The translations under genes were made by a program, and so were the position numbers. From contig JBPBQZ010000141.1 of NCBI GenBank assembly GCA_050955105.1, forward strand, positions 1 to 35,106: 35,106 nucleotides of DNA, read 5' to 3'. Under the pieces are notes generated by a model. The model was not told the DNA's origin, did no database searches, and saw nothing but the letters and a program-made list of their open reading frames with translations. Origin of the DNA: JBPBQZ01 sp050955105. Lineage in GTDB: Bacteria > Pseudomonadota > Gammaproteobacteria > Burkholderiales > Burkholderiaceae. Shown one piece after another: positions 8,463 through 16,025 of this stretch (position 1 is the first letter of the stretch; each line of letters begins with the position of its first letter).

Positions 8463-9094
8463 TCAGTCGCGCGCGCCATTTGACGCAAAGAGTTTTTCGA
8501 TTTGCGAGGTATTCAATCGAGCCCAATCGGACAAGATTTCGCGCGTGTGCTCGCCGAGCCCGGGCGAGACGGAGCCAACAGAGGTGCGCTATCCAGACAT
8601 CTGAAAGGGTGGCGCCAACACATCGAAGCTTCCGGCAGAGTCAGTGACCTCAGAGAAACTTCCTCGCCACGCGTATTGCGGATCGGTAAGGGTATCGCGC
8701 AAAGTCAGATACTTCGAGCATGGGACGCCCGCGGCTTCTAGCAACGCAATGCGTCTATGCTTCGTTCGCACGCCGAGAGTTGAATCCGAGCCGCATCTCC
8801 TCAGCATTGCTTGCCATAGACCGCATTCAGGGCCTGCTTATCCTTGAGGTCTAAAGCCACACTTCGCTTTCCTGCGTTCAGAGCACCGAAGTAAGCGCTG
8901 TGCCCCTGACGTCTCGGCTCGCTGCTACGCATCATCTCGCCTTCGATTGGCTCGATCTTCACCACCTCCGCCCCCATGTCGGACAACCACCGGGTTGCAT
9001 AGGGACCAGCCATGATGGCCGAGAAGTCCAAAACGCGTAGCCCTTCCAACGCACCAGGAATTTCTAACCGAGCCGAGCCCCGATCATCTTGCAC
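8463..9094 (-). pseudogene. CaiB/BaiF (family III) CoA-transferase with large internal deletion
   Basis: The N-terminal part from a GTG at 9094 reads GALEGLRVLDFSAIMAGPYA, then WLSDMGAEVVKIEPIEGEMM, then AYFGALNAGKRSVALDLKDK, the unmistakable opening of a formyl-CoA/CaiB-type transferase with its catalytic-aspartate region removed. After about 85 residues it jumps out of frame at about 8807-8820 into C-terminal sequence: ALLEAAGVPCSKYLTLRDTL, then DPQYAWRGSF, and, after another frame break, LGEHTREILSDW at the tail, ending at 8463. Normal members are about 390-400 residues, so some 200 central residues are missing. It leads the transcript of the hydratase and binding protein genes. Confidence 0.9.
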
Positions 9095-9578
9095 GAGCCT
9101 ATTCCTTCACATTTGTACGTTCGGGAGCGTCCGCTTAGCTTCGCCCATCCGGGCATTTCGGATTACTATATATCAAAAGGTTAGACCATTTGTCTTGGTG
9201 TTTATACCTATGCGCCATCACGTTGAGTTTTTCGCATGTTTCTGAGACACATGAGTGAAAAGCTGGGTCTTGCATCCGAGCTGCGGGTACCGGAAGCGCG
9301 TCGGCGCCAGAGCTTTATCTCACAATTTCTTGATTGCGTACACAACGTGTTTAAAATAGCACCTTAAAAAAACGCTGGAAATAAGAGAACGATTTCGACG
9401 ATAAAGTGCGCGCCCGCTGCAGGTTTGCAGGGCGCCTTTCGCAATTTCCTGAGCGCCGCGAACTTGGATTTTCAGAACTGCGTCACGACAGGCCGAGAGC
9501 GGGATGTTGGATACCGGCAGACGACCGATTTGCGCTTAAAGCGTAGATGAGCGATGACAACGCCACACGCCCGCAAGA
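9095..9578. other. Intergenic region upstream of the decayed CoA-transferase operon
   Basis: About 480 bases without a convincing gene. AT-rich sequence near 9168-9215 probably held the promoter for the minus-strand CaiB-hydratase-binding protein transcript. It contains AGAC-N5-GTCT (9183-9195), a short inverted repeat that could be an operator. A 38-codon frame from 9251 has no recognisable features. Nothing else is evident. Confidence 0.35.
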
Positions 9579-10352
9579 TTATCGGCAAGCCATCGCGGCC
9601 AGTCGTTCTATCAATGTCAGCGCATTGGGCACGGCCTCGCCTCGCGCGGTGTTATCGAAAATACACCAGACCTGCGTATCCAAGCGGCGCGCCGCTGATA
9701 TCCGCTCGGCCAGCGCCTCGATAAATGCATCGTCATACGCCGAATAGTAGATCTCAGGCGCGCCGTGCAGACGAATATACAAGCTACGCGGATCCCCTAC
9801 CGGCTCGATATCCGGCACCGGCAGCGGATGAGCGCGCACACAGCTGATGCCGGCGTCCCGCATTACATCGGCCGCGGCCGGGGTAAACCAGCTCACATGC
9901 CGAGGCTCGCACACTACCGACGTGTTCGTGCGCGTACCCAGCATCGAAAAGAACTCCCGCGCCTGCGACGCGTCGAATGCCAGGCTCGGCGGCAGCTGCA
10001 ACAACAGGCAACCGAGCTTCTCCCCCAAGGGACTAATCTGTTCCAGAAACGCGCCCAGCACGGCATCCGCCGCGCGCAGCTTGAGCTCGTGCGTGACAGC
10101 GCGCGGGATCTTGACGGAAAACCGAAACGCATCCGGCACGCTGGCCGCCCACCGCGCATAAGTTTTCGACTGGTGCGGACGATAGAACGAGGAGTTGATT
10201 TCCACCGACGAGAACACCCGCGCATACCGTTCGAGATGGCTGCCCACGGTGGGAAAGCTTGCGGCCACCCGCGAAGAAAGGCCCCAGCCGGCGCATCCTA
10301 TGCGAACAGCCAGCGCGGCATAACCGTCTGCACAATGAACCGTTTCTATCAT
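9579..10352 (-). CDS. DUF72 domain-containing protein (YecE-like)
   Basis: A 257-residue protein whose sequence follows the DUF72/YecE pattern: VRIGCAGWGL near residue 17, YARVFSSVEINSSFYRPH near 43, FRFSVKIPRAVTHELKL near 76, LGCLLLQLPPSLAFD near 113, SVVCEPRHVSW near 145 and SLYIRLHGAPEIYYSAYDD near 190. The fold is a TIM barrel related to sugar-phosphate isomerases and endonuclease IV-like proteins, but no activity is firmly established. The gene is isolated, with no linkage to its neighbours apparent. The start ATG at 10352 fits family length (240-300). Confidence 0.88.
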   Translation of the reverse strand: MIETVHCADGYAALAVRIGCAGWGLSSRVAASFPTVGSHLERYARVFSSVEINSSFYRPHQSKTYARWAASVPDAFRFSVKIPRAVTHELKLRAADAVLGAFLEQISPLGEKLGCLLLQLPPSLAFDASQAREFFSMLGTRTNTSVVCEPRHVSWFTPAAADVMRDAGISCVRAHPLPVPDIEPVGDPRSLYIRLHGAPEIYYSAYDDAFIEALAERISAARRLDTQVWCIFDNTARGEAVPNALTLIERLAAMACR

Positions 10353-10560
10353 GCGGCCATTTTATACGCGGCGCGGCGGGCCACTATTTCCTGGTGCCAA
10401 CGTATCCTGCGTGTTGGTGTCGATGTCGGCGGCGTCATGTCGTCATGCAACTGACTCGACGGTTCGCCTGCAACACGGTTCACCATGTGCCCACGCGGCA
10501 CGACCGGACGATCGCCGATCGCATTGGCCACCTCAGGCTGGCGCTGCGAACGCCATGTAG

Positions 10561-11576
10561 TTAAAAGCGATAACCGAAACCGGCAAGAAAGACATCGCTG
10601 TCTTTATCATAGCCGGTCAGGACACGGTTCCATGAGGCCCGCACCAGCCAGTGTCGCGCGAACTGATAGCTCGCGGTCATCGTGACCAAAGCGGACACTT
10701 TGTCGGCTGTATTTGTGCCGCCCGGCACTTTATATGTATCGATCGCGACATAAGGCCCTGTGCCGACCGCCAGCCGCAGTTTTTCGCCGAAAAATCCATG
10801 GCTGAGCCATAGTTCAGCGGCTGCGCCGTTGCGTCGGGTGAGCGCTGTCGGCCCTTCATCCAGCCACGTTAGCGTCGCGTCGACGTACGGGGTCAAGCCG
10901 TGCCGATACTCAACGCTCTTCGCAAACGCTCCCGGTGAATGCAAGCTATTCACCTCGGTTTTGCCGGCAAGTACCGTGAGCTCGTCTCGATTACTCGAGG
11001 TCCACGCAAAGCCGCCCGGGACGCTATCCGAACCATTGGAGCCTCCAAGTTGATACCCGACGCCGAGCATCACGCTTGTAGCTTTCATGCTATGGAATGC
11101 ATCCGTTCGGTTGGCACGGATCTGATAAAACCATGGCGTGCGTGTGTACCAGTGGCGGTGAGACTGTAAATCAAGGCCCAACCGTGCACGTCGGCATACG
11201 GCCTGCCTTCGTCGGAAGCCGTCGTATCATAATAATTATATGCACCGATGCCGGCCGCGAGTGCCAACCGATGGTTCAAAAGCCACGCTCGTCGCCAATA
11301 CTGAAGCGCGAAGCCATCCCTGTGGTGATCGACGTAATGCCCTTCATTGATCCAGGAGTAGCTCAGTGCGTTGTACTCGTCGAGTGGCTGCAGATAGGTG
11401 AAACCCCACGAGTAAGTCGACTCACTCGGCGCGCTGGCACGACCCACTCCGCCTAACACCGAAAGTTCCTGCGCCTGCGCAGGCATGGCGCAGAACAGTC
11501 CAAGTATGAGCACGAGCGCCGACAGGCGGCAGCACGCAGAACTCTTTTTCCGTATTGCCGCCGATAAGCACGTCAT
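10561..11576 (-). pseudogene. Predicted outer-membrane beta-barrel protein, single-base frameshift
   Basis: Two frames combine into one exported protein. The first, from 11576, has a signal peptide ending CAMPAQAQ, then a region rich in alternating aromatic and hydrophobic residues (SWGFTYLQPLDEYNALSYSW). At about 11148-11162 the frame shifts. The second frame continues WYTRTPWFYQIRANRTDAF and ends VFLAGFGYRF, a C-terminal phenylalanine in barrel context, as expected for BAM-assembled proteins. The 1016 bases are one short of 339 codons. I do not recognise a named family. It may be a decayed gene or a sequencing error. Confidence 0.7.
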
Positions 11577-12094
11577 GCGAGGAAACGACGTTTGCGTCGG
11601 GTCATGGCGTCTGTCCTCAAAAAGAAGCGGATTTTAACGGCGAGAACTTCCGCGCGGAACACTTTGTCACCTACGGTAATTAGTAAAATCGCTCTCGTAA
11701 TGAACATGAACGTAATAGCGAGTAGTACAACGTCCTGTTCTTACTCTTCATAATTGACAGCATGTGTGATGTTGGAGACATAAGGAGAGGCCGTCATGCA
11801 ACGCCTGTAAAGCTCGTCGATAGCCATCGTATTTTCGTTGTCAGAAAGCCATTTTTCCCGAGCGGGACCGCCTGCAGTGTGCCGCGCAACTGCGAACAAG
11901 CGGCAAGCGATCCTATTCTAGTGATGGGCTCGTTGATGGTCCGAAAATGAGAAAACCTCACGAATCCTTGAATTCATAAGGTCTTTTTTCGAAACTGGCG
12001 AGACGAAGGGATTCACAAGGAGTGAATGCGGGCCGCAATAGCGGGCCTCAATAGCCGGCGCCGATGTCCACGCCATTCCGTAAAGGCAGGCGCG
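11577..12094. other. Intergenic region with little coding signal
   Basis: About 520 bases between the barrel gene and the decayed operator. A 12-base palindrome TTCCGCGCGGAA lies at 11647-11658, about 70 bases upstream of the barrel gene start, and may be a control site for it. At 11783-11798 an AAGGAG ribosome-site-like sequence precedes an ATG that hits a stop after four codons. A neighbouring 62-codon frame (11762-11950) has no family resemblance. This could be the scar of a deleted gene. Confidence 0.3.
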
Positions 12095-12158
12095 CGTCTT
12101 TGCACTCGATAGATAACAGTCAAATAGACCAAAATCGACTTGATCTAAGTTTACTTAT
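12095..12158 (-). promoter_or_regulatory. Decayed copy (site A) of the shared LysR-type operator-promoter
   Basis: The minus strand carries a degenerate palindrome (12145-12158, CTAAG-N4-CTTAT, spacer one base short), then the 21-base conserved flank containing AAGTCGATTTTGG, a perfect -35 TTGACT (complement at 12118-12123), and after 17 bases only AAGACG at 12095-12100 where the intact copies have AAAAAT or AAGAAT. The element points left towards 520 bases of empty sequence and its palindrome overlaps the stop codon of the second LysR gene. It looks like the relic of a regulon promoter whose target gene is gone. Confidence 0.7.
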
Positions 12159-13077
12159 CCTGAATGGGCGTTTTCGAGCTTGCCTCGCTAAACGCCCGGG
12201 CTTGGGCCAGCAGCCAGTCGCGAAACAGGCTCAGAGGCTTGCTGTGAGCGAGTTCTGTCGGATAGACAAGGTAGTAGGCTGCGTCGACCGTTACCGGCGC
12301 CTGATACGGTATGGTCAGATCCATCGCCGCCAGACGATCGGCGATTAGGAAACGCGGAAGCAGAGCGATCCCGAGGCCAGCTGCCGCTGCGCTCAACGCC
12401 ATGGTATGGAGTTCGTAGCGCACTCCCTGCATCGTGGCTTCATGCTCGATATTCAATGCGGCGAACCAATTCGCCCAGCCGTCAGGACGTGTCGTCGAGT
12501 GGAGCAGCGGATAGTCGAGCAGCGCTATCGGATCCGGAATTGGCGATTTGAGCAGCTTTTTCGAACAAACCGGCACGACTTCCTCGCCAAACAGATAATC
12601 GGCCGAAGTGCGCGGCCAGGTCGGCTTGCCGTAGTGGATCGCAGCGTCAAAATGCGCCTCCTCGATAGAAAATATTCCGGTGCGCACGCCCATATTGACG
12701 CGAACGTTCGCGCCGCTCTCGTAAAAGTCCTTGATTTTCGGAATCAGCCATTCGGAGGCGAACGTCGGTAGCACCGCGAGCTGCAGATACTGGGCGCCGC
12801 TGCCATGAGCAATGATCGATAGCGTGTCGTGATTCAGGCTTTCCAACGCACGGCGCACCTGCGTGCTATACAACTTACCGGCTCGTGTGAGCACCACCCG
12901 TTGTCGTGATCGTGCGAACAGCAGCACGCCGAGCTTCGACTCCAAGGAAGCGACCTGCCGCGAGATAGCACTCTCGGTGACGAACAATTCGCGTGCAGCG
13001 TGGGTGAAACTACCGTGCCGTGCAGCCGATTCGAACACAATCAGTCCGCTCATATTTGGAATGGTGAACTTGCGCAT
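12151..13077 (-). CDS. LysR-type transcriptional regulator (GcvA-like), divergent from HglS-type gene
   Basis: A regulator of 308 residues starting MRKFTIPNMSGLIVFESAA; an alternative ATG four codons upstream (13089) is possible. The helix-turn-helix AARHGSFTHAARELFVTESA lies at about 17-36, and the effector domain begins near residue 90 with LQLAVLPTFASEWLIPKIKD. HYGKPTWPRTSADYLFGEEV and the conserved GLGIALLPRFL near the C-terminus fit the GcvA/AmpR-type branch. Its last codons and TAA stop overlap the decayed operator at 12145-12158. Divergent placement, 112 bases from the DUF1338 gene, suggests it controls that gene. A short inverted repeat at 13095-13107 lies between them. The effector is unknown, but 2-oxoadipate or a related acid would make sense. 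Confidence 0.93.
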   Translation of the reverse strand: MRKFTIPNMSGLIVFESAARHGSFTHAARELFVTESAISRQVASLESKLGVLLFARSRQRVVLTRAGKLYSTQVRRALESLNHDTLSIIAHGSGAQYLQLAVLPTFASEWLIPKIKDFYESGANVRVNMGVRTGIFSIEEAHFDAAIHYGKPTWPRTSADYLFGEEVVPVCSKKLLKSPIPDPIALLDYPLLHSTTRPDGWANWFAALNIEHEATMQGVRYELHTMALSAAAAGLGIALLPRFLIADRLAAMDLTIPYQAPVTVDAAYYLVYPTELAHSKPLSLFRDWLLAQARAFSEASSKTPIQDK

Positions 13078-13094
13078 GATGATTCGCAAAAGAC

Positions 13095-13107
13095 ATCAAG
13101 TGTTGAT
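13095..13107. promoter_or_regulatory. Inverted repeat ATCAA-GTG-TTGAT in the divergent LysR/HglS-type intergenic region
   Basis: A 5-base perfect inverted repeat with a 3-base centre, 17 bases upstream of the LysR start and 83 bases upstream of the DUF1338 gene start. It is a candidate binding site for that LysR. It differs from the ATAAG palindrome of the other operons, so a separate regulator is likely for this pair. Confidence 0.4.
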
Positions 13108-13189
13108 TTTAAGTCGCTTTACTATCGATCAAATTCATTCAGATAATGCGATTCTAGAAACCATTCGGCGATGCGGCAATTCAACAAAT

Positions 13190-14221
13190 ATGAAGAATCG
13201 AAATCTCATGGAGTTACTCACCCGGCTTATGGGTGTCGAATCCGCCGAGCATCTGCTCGGCGCGATCAATTTTCCTTCGATCTTGAGCGACTGCGAGCCG
13301 GGCAAAGTCACGCGGGCCGAATTGGCGCAGGCGATGAACGTCGGCTTATTCCAGAATTTGCTGGAACGGTCAGCGAATGGAAGCAAATACACGGCCGACA
13401 CGATCGCTGCCGGAGGGGCGATCTATTTCGATCACGGTGCCCTTCGAACGGTGCGCTGGCATCAAAACGGCTTACTGCCGTCGGGCGAAGCATCCTTCAC
13501 GCGCATCCTGCGACCGCTCGGCTTCAAGCTAAATGGCCTTTATCCACTCGACAAGCTCGGCATGACCGGTCGCGCTTACGCCCACCAAGATGCGCCCGAC
13601 GAAATCGCCCAATTCTTCGTCAGTGAACTGCATCCCGAGCGCTTTCCCGACGAATTTCAGCAGGCGGTGACGCGGGTTGTAGGGCAGTCGAAGGATCCGC
13701 TGACGCCCGCGGCCGTTTCCCAGTTGTGGGAGCTGGAAAGAGATGGCTTTTTGCCGCTGGACATCGCACACAGCCTGCTGCCCGTCCTGATCGGCGCATT
13801 CGATCGACAACATGCCGTGCCCACTCTGGCGGATTACGAAATCCTCTTGCGCGAGTCGGCCGAGATGGCTTGGATTGCGACCGAAGGCAACGCCTTCAAT
13901 CATGCTACCGATCGTGTCGCCGACGTATTCGCACTGGCGGAGCGCGAGAAGGCGCTCGGCCATCCAATGAAAACCGATGTCGAGCGGTCCCGCTCGGGGC
14001 GCGTATTTCAAACCGCATACCGCGCTGATATGGTCGAGCGATACTTTACCGACGCGCATGGCCAAACCGTCTCGCGTACAGTGCCAGGCTCATTCTACGA
14101 GTTCATTACCCGCCATCGCACGCTCGATCAAACGACGCGCAGATGGACCACCGATCTGCGGTTTGATGCCGGTAATGCACAGGGCATTTTCAAAATGACT
14201 GCAAAGCCCGCCGCCCTGTAG
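13190..14221 (+). CDS. DUF1338 family protein, likely 2-oxoadipate dioxygenase/decarboxylase (HglS-like)
   Basis: A protein of 343 residues from the ATG at 13190 (13208 is also possible; neither has a strong ribosome site, and a longer open frame upstream runs through the LysR gene and is spurious). DUF1338 features are IYFDHGALRTVRW near residue 82, GNAFNHATDRV near 238 and GSFYEFITR near 304. In Pseudomonas putida HglS, iron is held by two histidines 156 residues apart and a glutamate 68 further on. Here His82, His238 and Glu304 have spacings of 156 and 66, strong support for a working metal site. HglS converts 2-oxoadipate to 2-hydroxyglutarate in lysine catabolism. The nearby ALDH7-like and aminotransferase genes fit the steps just before. 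Confidence 0.85.
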   Translation: MKNRNLMELLTRLMGVESAEHLLGAINFPSILSDCEPGKVTRAELAQAMNVGLFQNLLERSANGSKYTADTIAAGGAIYFDHGALRTVRWHQNGLLPSGEASFTRILRPLGFKLNGLYPLDKLGMTGRAYAHQDAPDEIAQFFVSELHPERFPDEFQQAVTRVVGQSKDPLTPAAVSQLWELERDGFLPLDIAHSLLPVLIGAFDRQHAVPTLADYEILLRESAEMAWIATEGNAFNHATDRVADVFALAEREKALGHPMKTDVERSRSGRVFQTAYRADMVERYFTDAHGQTVSRTVPGSFYEFITRHRTLDQTTRRWTTDLRFDAGNAQGIFKMTAKPAAL

Positions 14222-14291
14222 GCGCCGGGCTTGAAGGACAAGAACCCGGACTGGATCGGACGATGCCGGGGGCGCCAAACCGGCGCACGAT

Positions 14292-14328
14292 TTTGTTGCC
14301 CAAGCGGATAACCCGGGCGGGCAACAAA
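14292..14328. terminator. 10-base hairpin between converging HglS-type and porin genes
   Basis: TTTGTTGCCC (14292-14301) pairs perfectly with GGGCAACAAA (14319-14328) across a 17-base loop, in the 151-base gap between two genes that converge. A second, weaker hairpin (CCGGG...CCCGG, 14225-14249) directly follows the HglS-type stop. Either could end transcription. Neither is followed by a strong T-run, so they are predicted mainly from position. Confidence 0.55.
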
Positions 14329-14372
14329 GGGTACGGCTCGAGGCGGCTCGGCACCGCGCAACGTCCCGGCAC

Positions 14373-15584
14373 TCAGAACTTGTGACGGATCGCCAAGCGG
14401 ACCATCAACTGCTTATCGTTCGTCGACGGCGTGAGCAGGTTGATGCTGGCCACCGCCGCTTGCCCGGTCGAATCACGCCCACTCGCTTTCATCCCGGTCA
14501 CGAGCGCGTAAAGATCGGTGCGCTTCGAGAGGAAATAGTCGGAGCCGATTTCGATCTGGCTATATTTCGCGTCCATGCCGTCGGGCCCGCTTCCCTTTGT
14601 GAACGAGTAGTTTCCACCGATCAACAAGGCGGGCGTGACGAACATGAAATAACCCAGCTCGGCGGTATTGAAGCTAGCCGAGCCGGTATAGCCCAGCGGG
14701 TTCGGCCCAGCGGTCAGATCGCCCAGTCCCGAAAATCGCACGTTCGAATAGTTCAGCAGGAAGGTGCCCTTGCCCAACTTATAGCTGGCGCCCGCGGCGA
14801 TGATCTGGCGCGTGTGGGCCGACGCGTATCCCGAAATGGCCGGATTGCCCTGCACCCCGGTCAGTGCGGTCGCGCCGAAGTTGTTGACGGTATTATTGCC
14901 GCCGCTCGGGTTACTGCCGTATACCGAGATGTTCGGGTCGCGTGCGTTCATGTAGGCCGCACCCACGAACAAGGGGCCGTAGCTGTACGATGCGCCAGCA
15001 CCAAAGATCTGGTTGCGGCTCAGATCGCCGGCCACGCCACCCACGCTGTACATGCCGCCAACGCTAAAGCCGGCGATCGTCGCTGTCTTGAATTTAATCG
15101 CGTTGTTGACGCGATAACCGTTGTTCAAGTTGTCCAGATCCTCGACGTGCGCCGCATACGCACCGCCCCAGCTGTCGGACGAGACGGCCGGCGACACGTA
15201 GTCGAGCAGGATATCGTACTGCCGCCCCAACATTACGCTACCGTCTTTGCCCGCCAAACCCACGTAGGCTTGTCGTCCGAACAGCGCATTGCCCTGTTGC
15301 AGCGCGCCGGTGTTGATATCCCATCCGCTTTCGAGTACGGCGATGGTCTGCAGGCCGCCCCCCAGGTCCTCCACCGCCTTCAGGCCCCAGCGGTCGCCTT
15401 GCAGAATACCGGTAGTCAAAAAAACGCGACTCGCTTGTCGGCGGCCGGTCGCGCCCGCAACCTGCGTGTTATTCACGTAATCGAGGCCTTCGTCGATCAC
15501 GCCGTACAACGTCACGCTTGACTGAGCGAACGCGTAGGGCGTCAGCATGGCTAAGACTGCGCCTGCCAGAAGTGCTTTTTTCAT
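14373..15584 (-). CDS. Gram-negative porin (OmpC-like, Burkholderia type)
   Basis: A 403-residue outer-membrane porin from the ATG at 15584, preceded by AAGGGAATTCAA; an upstream ATG in the open frame lacks such a site. The signal peptide MKKALLAGAVLAMLTPYAFA is followed by QSSVTLYGVIDEGLDYVNN, the hallmark start of betaproteobacterial trimeric porins. GLKAVEDLGGGLQTIAVLES and NALFGRQAYVGLAGKDGSVM lie in the first third, and the chain ends LAIRHKF with the terminal phenylalanine needed for assembly. It is preceded by one of the four shared operator-promoters (15867-15931), so it probably lets the regulon's substrate cross the outer membrane. The predicted leader is unusually long, about 275 bases. 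Confidence 0.95.
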   Translation of the reverse strand: MKKALLAGAVLAMLTPYAFAQSSVTLYGVIDEGLDYVNNTQVAGATGRRQASRVFLTTGILQGDRWGLKAVEDLGGGLQTIAVLESGWDINTGALQQGNALFGRQAYVGLAGKDGSVMLGRQYDILLDYVSPAVSSDSWGGAYAAHVEDLDNLNNGYRVNNAIKFKTATIAGFSVGGMYSVGGVAGDLSRNQIFGAGASYSYGPLFVGAAYMNARDPNISVYGSNPSGGNNTVNNFGATALTGVQGNPAISGYASAHTRQIIAAGASYKLGKGTFLLNYSNVRFSGLGDLTAGPNPLGYTGSASFNTAELGYFMFVTPALLIGGNYSFTKGSGPDGMDAKYSQIEIGSDYFLSKRTDLYALVTGMKASGRDSTGQAAVASINLLTPSTNDKQLMVRLAIRHKF

Positions 15585-15651
15585 TTGAATTCCCTTGCCG
15601 ATGATTAGATTGCACACGTTTTATGAACCTTCGGGAATCACAGCACTCACC

Positions 15652-15675
15652 GCAGCTATCTCGAAAAATAGCTGC
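15652..15675 (-). promoter_or_regulatory. 8-base hairpin in the predicted porin leader
   Basis: GCAGCTAT and ATAGCTGC form a perfect stem around an 8-base loop, 68 to 91 bases upstream of the porin ATG and inside its predicted 275-base untranslated leader. It could stabilise the mRNA, act as an attenuator, or mark the end of a lost gene between promoter and porin. Confidence 0.35.
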
Positions 15676-15866
15676 CTGATCCGTCAAGCATTTCGCGTTG
15701 CCGCGCTGATCGCCCGCCGGACCAGCCGCGCCTATCCCCGAACGATTTGCTGGACCAGCCCCCGACTCCACCGCGCCGCCGACCCCCGCGCCGACAGACA
15801 ACGATGCAAATTCACGCGTCGCACTGCATAACGATGTTCGACGCTTCCTGCGATCACTGCGTGGCC

Positions 15867-15931
15867 ATTCTTGAGTGCCCCTAATTGGGCGTCAAATACG
15901 CCAAAATCGACTTCTAATAAGCTGTACTTAT
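15867..15931 (-). promoter_or_regulatory. Shared LysR-type operator-promoter, site B (drives porin)
   Basis: Read on the minus strand: palindrome ATAAG-N5... with complement at 15917-15931 (extended to AATAAG/CTTATT), 21 bases including AAGTCGATTTTGG, -35 TTGACG (complement 15890-15895), 17 bases, -10 AAGAAT (complement 15867-15872). The predicted start of transcription is near 15860 and the palindrome centre near -64. Order, spacings and flank are the same as at sites C, D and E. It sits between the end of the cyclodeaminase-family gene and the porin. Confidence 0.8.
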
Positions 15932-16025
15932 TGATTAAATGAGTCGGATATCCGAATACCGGACGCTACCTTGATCGCTTCATCCAACAGTATCGAACAT
16001 CGTAGCTGGCAGGCCCAGCCATGCC

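Noticed and set aside
9183..9195. AGAC-N5-GTCT repeat as a further copy of the shared operator
   Set aside because: It lacks the ATAAG arms, the 21-base flank and the promoter spacing, so it is at most an unrelated operator.
11762..11950. Small 62-codon frame in the intergenic region
   Set aside because: No family resemblance; the nearby ribosome-site-like AAGGAG leads to an ATG in another frame that stops after four codons.
12863..13189. N-terminal extension of the HglS-type protein by 109 codons
   Set aside because: The extension runs through the start of the LysR gene and its control region. Family proteins begin close to the MELLTRLMG segment.
14382..15521. Plus-strand open frame of 379 codons across the porin
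   Set aside because: It is a shadow of the porin reading frame in GC-rich DNA; the porin has a signal peptide, ribosome site and terminal phenylalanine.
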